NCBI GenBank assembly: GCA_009809945.1
Contig: WTPW01000185.1
Span: 310,661-374,660, forward strand
Source of the DNA: Gigaspora margarita
Lineage: Eukaryota; Glomeromycota; Glomeromycetes; Diversisporales; Gigasporaceae
Reading direction: 5' to 3'
DNA: 64,000 nt
The notes below the pieces were generated by a model. The model was not told the origin of the DNA and did not search any database. It worked only from the letters and a program-made list of their open reading frames with translations. Numbering within the stretch: the first letter of the stretch is position 1; every line of letters begins with the position of its first letter. Both the position numbers and the translations under genes were made by a program. This document shows, in pieces, positions 56,593 through 64,000 of this stretch.

Positions 56593-57096
56593 TCCTTGAC
56601 CCATCTACGCACGCTGCAACACCGAATGGGAAACCAGCATATACTGGATATCATGCACAGCCATCACAAATATTTTCGAGTCGATTATTCAAGACTGTAT
56701 CACAAAAATTATACACAAGCACCAAGTGCCACTATTGGAACCTACATACCTGATTCACAAACCAGTTCAAAACACTACACCAATCACCTAACGACTCCAT
56801 ATCTCTCGGCCTAATCACGGACAACACTCTATTTCCTACACCCAGCCTAAACGAATGCACAAAACTCAGCTCTAACCACATCACAAGATAATAAAGAATC
56901 TCTATAATAGAATCTGAAAACCAAGCCAAATAGATATCTCTTCAAACCCCCACTACTACTCCAAACTCGTCAAGCATCCCACCTAAACCTGAACACGAAC
57001 ACGACATAAACGGGCTTACATTATCAAAATTCACCCATTGGACATACAATTTTATCGAATATAACGCATTCCCACTCACTATTGCACACATAGACT
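56593..57096 (+). pseudogene. degenerate coding fragment, unknown family
   Basis: One frame reads about 168 codons with only five stops and balanced residue use: LLDPSTHAATPNGKPAYTGY, SRLFKTVSQKLY, ISLGLITDNTLFPTPSLNEC, PPKPEHEHDINGLTLSKFTH, WTYNFIEYNAFPLTIAHID. The + strand is rich in C and A, unlike its neighbours. It ends at a TAA at 57095. It may be the C-terminal part of a retroelement or host protein; I do not recognise it. Confidence 0.45.
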
Positions 57097-57297
57097 AAAG
57101 AGGTCTGCAACCTTTCTTAGCAAAGCTTAGGTCTGAAAAAGTAGCTTTAGCCTCCCCCTTCCTTAAAATAAAAATGTACCATAATATAACTATTGTTGTA
57201 ATATTATTGCTTATTTTAAATAAAGGGACAGAGGACAGACCCCTTTGACTAGATCGCCTTAGAGCACCAAATGACACCATTATCTAATTATTCTGCC

Positions 57298-57430
57298 TTA
57301 ATTTCCCGGAATTGAAGGCTTTCTACATTTATAAGGCCCTCTTAAGTTTTCCAGGGTGAGGCAATTTACTTAATATCCTAATCATCCGGAATCTCACCGG
57401 AAATGTCTTCGCAACCGAAATTCACCGCCA
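57298..57430 (-). repeat. diverged SINE fragment
   Basis: Shares AATTGAAGGCTTTCTACATT with the AGCCTTCTATATTCGCAAGG segment of the SINE at 60497, and the phrases TAATCATCCGGAATCTCACC and GGAA.TGTCTT in the same order. Confidence 0.5.
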
Positions 57431-57587
57431 GCTATTTAACTCTACGAAGTACCTAAAAAATTATTATAAGCATAAAATAAGCACAAATTCATGTATATAT
57501 ACTATTTACCAATATATTGGCACTACTCCTACCTTCGAAATTATGCCATTCCCTTTTGGAAATAATAAAGCCACCTTTTCCACTTGT

Positions 57588-58762
57588 TTTTAAATAAATA
57601 ATAAATATTGCACTATTGACCCTAATTTATCATATGATGTTTATTTATGTTTATATATACATATCTGTAAGTCACTGGAAAGATATTCCAATTTAATTTA
57701 TACTACCCGAATATTTATATATCAGTGGTGAAACAGACCATTTTTAAAATCGTGTGGGTCGTCTAAAGCAAGGTGCTTTCACGTGACCGACAGTTAATCA
57801 AGTCATATATTTTTGATATTTACGGATCAGCCCGACGAGATAAAACAAAGTAAAAAAGTGAAAAACGGCAAAAAAACACAAGAAACGAGTGTCTAAACGT
57901 GTCCCAGAGCATTAATAAAAAATGCTGGGAAGACAATCTTACTTATATGACATGACTTACTCCTAATTGAACCTTGCCCTAATTTTAATTAAATAATTAA
58001 AAACATATAAACGCACCTGGCTTTCCGTAAATCGGATTTAGATAATTATCTTTAACTAGTAATAAAGTTTTTACTTAGAGTTCATTTTGTGGGTCTTTTT
58101 ATTATACAATTAGTTCTTATTTTATGGCCAACGTTTTTTATTGAATAGATATTTATTCAAGAATCAAATAAAAAAAATTCAAAAAGTTAATACATAACAC
58201 CTGATGTTACTGTATTAACAATTCGTACAGTGTAGTACGGGATATAATTTTTAATATACCCTGAACGTTGATATAATGCTATGGAGATATTTATTATGAC
58301 CCGAGCATTTCAATAATATTCCTATATATTATCCATTAAAAAAAAAGCAATAATAACATTGTCAGGTTGATTTTTTTATTTTTTTTTTTAAAAAAAGTAA
58401 GTGTGTTAAAACATCTAAAACGAGGGGATACCTTGTATTGTATTTTAAGCCACGCAAAATTAATTTTTCGTTATGCATAACCCACCGACCCAATTTTTCG
58501 AAACTTTTTAAGTACCAATTGTGCCATTTTTTGTTATTTAATGTTTTTCCATATATTTATCTGGTATCTCCCGATGATGACCTTAATTTTCTGGAAGTCC
58601 CAAATAAGTCAGATAAAAAAAAAACATAATTTCCAAATTTTCTGATTTCATATTATGCGTTATCAGTTTACAGTAGATTAAAAAAAAAAATCCGACCCGT
58701 CGACTAAATTTTGGAGCACCAGGCTATGCAGACGAAAAATTAACTTTATAGCCTTATAGTAA
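57588..58762 (+). repeat. segmental duplication block 1, copy 2
   Basis: Counterpart of 30706-31888 with small differences. The 63-codon frame at 58438 lies in dispersed repeat A and is not a gene. Confidence 0.85.
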
Positions 58763-60490
58763 TAAATTTTTGTTACAAATAAAGGCGTTCCATAATTGTC
58801 AGTACGTTCGCTTTAGTTTGATTTAAAAGTTTATATTTAAGGTTTTTTTTTTTTTAAAAAAAAAGAAAGTCAATAAGTAAAGTACGTATTGTATGCTAAA
58901 AATTTTTTGTCAAACATTTAAATTAAATGATTTGCCATGTGGAATATTAGGAGTTTGGGTCAAAATCCTTACAAATAAAATTCTGATAAAATTTAACCAG
59001 AACTGTAGCTAACATTAGCTTAATGACCTAAATTGATCGGGATTTTAACTCAAACTCAATTTTAGAAACAAATACGATTACTTCCAGAATATTCCGATGT
59101 ATTGATTGGAAAATTTTCCGTACTTTACGTAAAAAAAAAAAAAAGTCTAGATATTATATAAATTGCATGCTTTCGAGAATTTAATGCAATATAGCTTTAA
59201 TTGTGAACAAATTTATAACGATAGAGCTTAAAAGTTAACGAAACGCTAATTGGACTTCAAAGTTCGAAGGGTCGAATCATAAGATTAAAGATTGATTCGA
59301 AATGATAAACTATATTACGAATTAGTAATCAAATCTGAATACACAATGTTTTGTAACTGTGTGGTTATTACTGTATAAGCACTAATGGCTTTTCCTAAAC
59401 CATCTTACAGGCAAATGCGCCTGCTATTTGACCTATAGTCAAGATATCCAATGACTAAAGTCTATATAAATTTCTTCCAAATAATATTTGCAGCTATATT
59501 TAAGTCAAATGATTATCGTAATATGATTTTGACAAAATTAAAAACGATCGACGAGAGAATAAGTATTGTATATGCCCAAATTCAGTAAATTGGTCCGCTG
59601 TGATACACAACTTGCGGATAATACAAACCAAAAAAGGAAATCCGATTTTTTAAATAAAACTATGTGTGTGAGATAATAATTTAGGTTTATAGCCTTGTTA
59701 GAGGCTATATGGTTAGATAATGCTTACTATGTGTAAAATTTCATTCCCGTCATTTTTATTTAGTGCACCAAGATAGATTTAAACATTAGTTTTTGCATAT
59801 TTTCGCTTTTTCTTTTACGCGTGTTCGGATTCTTTGTTGGACTGATACGGAATAGTCAAAATTTGTACACTACGATTAGCTATTTCCCCTTCAGGAATTT
59901 GTATTACCCGCACAGATAAGTGGATGCTAATGCAAATGATACAAACTCAGAGAATGTAAAGCCTTGTTTATCTCGGCACAAACGAGAAAACAAAATTAAA
60001 TCGGTCTTATAGCATCAATTAAAGATAGCAAGGAGAAATTTTACATAAGAACTCATTGCTTTCTTTCTAGTCTAACCCTACACGATTCTATCCAACCTAC
60101 CTGATTTTAGTATTCAAACTAAAGGTTATTCTTTTTTGGATTATCCCGCTCGTAGAAATATGCAAAATTGTATTCAACTTTATCGATATTTTTAATATTA
60201 GAATTAACTTAATTCTGAACTGAACAAATAATTTTTCAGATTTTGATGATTATCAGTTTAGATTAACAGTTAAACAATGATGCAATGTATATAAGCCCTC
60301 CGCTTTATTGTTCTCATTATGCGTCATATTATTTCCATATTTATTCATTATTTAGCATCATTACCATACGCAACTTACTCAATAAATATGGCAATCGATA
60401 AAAAAAATGCAATTATCTAATGAGCATAAAAAAAGTGAAATTAAGAAAGACAAAGAATTTTTAATAAATTTCTACTAGTTTTGATAATTC

Positions 60491-60496
<6 letters not shown>
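58763..60496 (+). repeat. segmental duplication blocks 2-4, copy 2 (compact)
   Basis: Contiguous here, but matching 37214-38870, 45645-45880, 46469-46777 and 47900-48440 of the other copy. Contains the empty sites for the TTAA element (58837-58840), the 8-bp-duplication MITE (about 59030) and the solo LTR (about 59910). About 38 bp near 60390-60435 (ATCGATAAAAAAAATGCAAT) have no match in copy 1. Confidence 0.85.
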
Positions 60497-60527
<31 letters not shown>

Positions 60528-60919
60528 TTTTTTAAACCCTATTGCATGATCGCCTCAGGACGCCGCATGCGACAATGTTAATCTCACCATCAGCCCTTCC
60601 CTTTTTCCGACATTGGGAGCCTTCTATATTCGCAAGGTCTCCAAGCTGAGGTACGGATATTNTTACTTTATTTAAATGTCCGAATATTGTTCGATCAACT
60701 GGAATCTCATCAGAAGTGTCTTAAAGCATCCGGAATCTCACCGGAAGTGTCCTAATATGGGTAATCCTTGAATCTTGTTCTTATTAATGCTTCACCCGAC
60801 CGTGGCTAATTTTCACAATCGTGATCCTGGAACAGTTCTTGCTCCCCGTTAGACTCGAACCGGCGACCTTCAATTGGGGACCCGGGAGCGCAGCCAATAT
60901 GCTAACGACCCACGGGTCA
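60497..60919 (-). mobile_element. tRNA-headed SINE, copy A
   Basis: Minus-strand head at 60919 downward: GGGTCGTTAGCATATTGGC (A box, TAGC..A..GGC) and, 40 bases on, GCCGGTTCGAGTCTAAC (B box GGTTCGAGTC), the internal promoter of RNA polymerase III. The tRNA stems no longer pair, so it is not a tRNA gene. A body of about 300 bp follows, with the GGTGAGATTCC word twice, and a tail of TA repeats. Exact target duplication ATAATTCAAATAT at 60484-60496 and 60920-60932. Empty site at 48427-48439. Confidence 0.82.
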
Positions 60920-61415
60920 ATAATTCAAATATTTAATGAAGCTTAATTACATAATTTTTTATTTATTTCTTTTATTCTTATTTCAAAGCATAAAACTGAT
61001 ATTTATTACAAATATCTTACATGTCCTATTTATTTGCTTAAAATTTTGCCACCTCTTGTTTGCCTTATTATTATAAAATATAATCATTATCTCTTAAATT
61101 ATTCAGACAAAGATTTATACATTTCTTAAATAAGATAAGCTATATAGATTAATTNAATTTTTCCGATTTTGATGATTATCAGTTTAGATTAACAGTTAAA
61201 CAATGATGCAATGTATATAAACCCTCCGCTTTATTGTTCTCATTATGCGTCATATTATTTCCATATTTATTCATTATTTAGCATCATTACCATACGCAAC
61301 TTACTCAATAAATATGGCAATCGATAAAAAAAATGCAATTATCTAATGAGCATAAAAAAATTGAAATTAAGAAAGACAAAGAATTTTTAATAAATTTCTA
61401 CTAGTTTTGATAATT

Positions 61416-61422
<7 letters not shown>

Positions 61423-61459
<37 letters not shown>

Positions 61460-61844
61460 AACCCTATTGTCATGATCGCCTCAGGACGCCGCATGCGACA
61501 ATGTTAATCTCACCATCAGCCCTTCCCTTTTTCCGACATTGGGAGCCTTCTATATTCGCAAGGTCTCCAAGCTGAGGTACGGATATTGTTACTTTATTTA
61601 AATGTCCGAATATTGTTCGATCAACTGGAATCTCACCAGAAGTGTCTTAAAGCATCCGGAATCTCACCGGAAGTGTCCTAATATGGGTAATCCTTGAATC
61701 TTGTTCTTATTAATGCTTCACCCGACCGTGGCTAACTTTCACAATCGTGATCCTGCACAATTCTTGCTCCCCGTTAGACTCGAACCGGCAACCTTCAATT
61801 GGGGACCCGGGAGCGCAGCCACTACGCTAACGACCCACGGGTCA
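61423..61844 (-). mobile_element. tRNA-headed SINE, copy B
   Basis: Same element and same duplication (61410-61422 and 61845-61857), copied with its surroundings by the 926-bp tandem duplication. Its A box is better preserved (TTAGCGTAGTGGC). The TA tail has a different length from copy A. Confidence 0.82.
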
Positions 61845-62082
61845 ATAATTCAAATATTTAATGAAGCTTAATTACATAATTTTTTATTTATTTCTTTTAT
61901 TCTTATTCAAATCATAAAACTGATATTTATTACAAATATCTTACATGTCCTATTTATTTGCTTAAAATTTTGCCACCTCTTGTTTGCCTTATTATTATAA
62001 AATATAATCATTATCTCTTAAATTATTCAGACAAAGATTTATACATTTCTTAAATAAGATAAGCTATATAGATTAATTAAAT

Positions 62083-62880
62083 CTTAAAATATTTAAATTA
62101 TTTGCATATATTATTGTATCATAAATAATATCATATTTTAAACATTATAAGAGTTTTCCAAGTTAACGAGATAATGCATTTGAGAACGGATAATGGAAAA
62201 TAGAAATTGATAATTACGAATGATAGAAATCAATTTCTATTTTGTGAAATAATATTTATGGTTTAATAATTGATAGTAAAAGGATATCACAAATAAGTTC
62301 CTACGGTACTTGAGTGAAAATAAAATAAAGTTAATATATCGCTTATTTAAAACAATGTACGCCCAATTTCATTTATAATAAATTCTCAAACTTTAAGCCC
62401 TAAAATCCCAAATATTAAATACATAAATTCTTACTTGAAAATAAAGTTTATAAACTTGTAATCTAATGAATGAATTTAATGTTATTGGAACTCATTCACT
62501 AACTTTATTTAGGCTGCAATTTCTTTATGACTTATTTAAATTTAGCCTATTTAAATTTAATAAATTTTTTTTTAATTTTAGTAGATCAATACAAATATAT
62601 CATCGTGCACTACCTAAAGATCCAGGCCTAATATGTTGTACGTTAAATTAAATTTTGCATCAGATCACAATTTAATATTGAGTTTCATTAGGGTTGGGAT
62701 GAAACCTCAGTTTAAGGTAAGGATAAGAATTAGCGGCTGATGTTAATTTGACGCACAACATATATAATATGTGTAATTGCTATTCTATATCTGGAGATCA
62801 GTGTTTAAAATAGAAATTTTAATTTACCGGTACATGCACCTGTTCTATAAAAAAATACCGGTTCAAAAAAAAAAAAACCT
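62083..62880. other. AT-rich stretch, no gene seen
   Basis: The first 50 bases still match 48650-48700. The rest has no counterpart in the other copy. The frame at 62466 has no family resemblance. Confidence 0.4.
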
Positions 62881-63251
62881 GTATTAGTAGAAAATGATTA
62901 TCAGATCATTGGGGGCACATTGATGCACGCACCGGTTACTTCAAAAAATTCCGGATCATGTACCGTTTGTTGCACCGGCCCAATTTTAAAATACCGGTAT
63001 ATGCAATATAAAAAACGGTAGATCCGGATTTTTATCATGCTATTTTATACACTGCTGGAGATAATCCTAATAAAAAATATACACTGCGTAAACGCCCTGG
63101 CATTTAAGATGTGCACTATATGGTAATAAATTTAATTATTGAGCAGTCAAGTTATTGATAATTGCACAGTTTACGTCATAATCATCAATAACTGCTTCAC
63201 AATTATATTGTTATTGGATAGGATTTAAAAAAATATGCCATGGGTATCAAC
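62881..63251 (+). repeat. 371-bp sequence left of an assembly gap
   Basis: Identical as far as I can read to 63273-63643 (GTATTAGTAGAAAATGATTA ... CATGGGTATCAAC). Contains several ACCGG words and the left part of the element seen at 48788. Confidence 0.9.
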
Positions 63252-63272
63252 NNNNNNNNNNNNNNNNNNNNN
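63252..63272. other. 21-N assembly gap
   Basis: A run of 21 ambiguous bases exactly between the two identical 371-bp copies. Confidence 0.98.
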
Positions 63273-63643
63273 GTATTAGTAGAAAATGATTATCAGATCA
63301 TTGGGGGCACATTGATGCACGCACCGGTTACTTCAAAAAATTCCGGATCATGTACCGTTTGTTGCACCGGCCCAATTTTAAAATACCGGTATATGCAATA
63401 TAAAAAACGGTAGATCCGGATTTTTATCATGCTATTTTATACACTGCTGGAGATAATCCTAATAAAAAATATACACTGCGTAAACGCCCTGGCATTTAAG
63501 ATGTGCACTATATGGTAATAAATTTAATTATTGAGCAGTCAAGTTATTGATAATTGCACAGTTTACGTCATAATCATCAATAACTGCTTCACAATTATAT
63601 TGTTATTGGATAGGATTTAAAAAAATATGCCATGGGTATCAAC
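63273..63643 (+). repeat. 371-bp sequence right of the gap
   Basis: Second copy of 62881-63251, continuing into TGCATCAGGTAATACCC, which corresponds to 48823 onward in the other locus. Confidence 0.9.
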
Positions 63644-63714
63644 TGCATCAGGTAATACCCTTGTTCTTATTACACGGCACCTAATTGTTCACCAATGACC
63701 TTTTTTACTGATAT

Positions 63715-63815
63715 TCTCACGATTGATATTTTCACAGTTGATATTTTCACAGCTGATTTTAAATCTACCGTGAAAATATCAACCGTGAAAATATCAACTG
63801 TGAAAACATCAATAA
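63715..63815. repeat. palindrome of TGATATTTTCAC words
   Basis: CACGATTGATATTTTCACAG, GTTGATATTTTCACAG and GCTGATTTTAAATC are followed by their complements CCGTGAAAATATCAAC and CTGTGAAAACATCA. The same structure is at 48869-48935. A long, nearly perfect hairpin. Confidence 0.8.
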
Positions 63816-64000
63816 AAAAAAAGTCATGTGTGAAAATTAGGATCCATGTAATAAATCAGTTATTCCACGTCTCATTATGATCGCATGACGGGGATTTACG
63901 TGTTATTAATCATAATTTTTATCATGGATTTTTTTCTTTTTTTTTTTTCTCATTTGTTATTTCTACGGGGTGATAACAAATAAAGCCGGGGTGATAATAG
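63816..64000. other. end of window, no gene seen
   Basis: Corresponds at first to 48950-48990 of the other locus, then diverges. Nothing recognised. Confidence 0.4.

Larger units (their letters stand above)
60231..62082 (+). repeat. 926-bp tandem duplication containing the SINE
   Basis: Copies 60231-61156 and 61157-62082, nearly identical, both with the same SINE insertion. An ambiguous base sits at the joint (61155) and another at 60662. Either a recent tandem duplication or two alleles assembled in series. Confidence 0.85.

Noticed and set aside
60840-60918. tRNA gene on the minus strand
   Set aside because: A and B boxes are present, but the acceptor and T stems do not pair and the sequence is flanked by target duplications, so it is the head of a SINE.

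Overview
The window looks like AT-rich nuclear DNA of a repeat-loaded fungus. My best guess is an arbuscular mycorrhizal fungus (Glomeromycotina, Rhizophagus-like). That guess rests on three things: the two intact genes resemble a large F-box-like family I associate with that group, there is a fossil with kinase, Sel1-like and leucine-rich repeats, and the fungal-type Helitron and Tc1 sequences look familiar. No database search was possible. Genes are sparse: only two long intact coding regions, paralogs of each other, at 2858-4174 (+) and 49158-50963 (-). Almost everything else readable is mobile-element sequence, tandem arrays or gene fossils.

Layout. 0-7.7 kb: the first F-box-like gene, then a row of short inverted-repeat elements. 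10.1-23.9 kb: one ~123-bp tandem array, now in three pieces. An 8,544-bp Helitron (15206-23749, TC...CTAG, between host A and T) splits it, and it also holds a 195-bp TA-flanked element. A decayed Tc1-like transposon (12935-14441) lies in the 11.2-14.6 kb gap. Inside the Helitron, upstream of a broken Rep-helicase gene, is a 184-bp tandem array. Seven of its units each carry a 66-nt segment bounded by AG and GT, open in one frame and of constant phase. This is the strongest candidate for something undescribed.

24-30.7 kb: AT-rich, gene-poor, with a foldback element, minisatellites and a 254-bp tandem duplication. 30.7-49 kb and 57.6-63.9 kb: two diverged copies of one locus. The second is compact and acts as a natural empty-site reference for the first. 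Comparing them gives exact borders for an 854-bp TTAA-flanked foldback, a 180-bp element with 8-bp target duplications and a 1,122-bp solo LTR. In the reverse direction it dates a tRNA-headed SINE present only in the second copy. The first copy also holds a 6.8-kb insertion with a poly(A) retrocopy, pyrimidine-rich arrays and a kinase/Sel1/LRR gene fossil.

49-57.6 kb: the second F-box-like gene with a transposon border at its stop codon, tandem arrays, further small elements and a degenerate C-rich coding fragment. The last 4 kb contain a 21-N gap flanked by an identical 371-bp sequence, probably an assembly artefact. No credible operon or pathway is present; what unites the window is repeated rounds of transposition, tandem amplification and segmental duplication around two members of one gene family.
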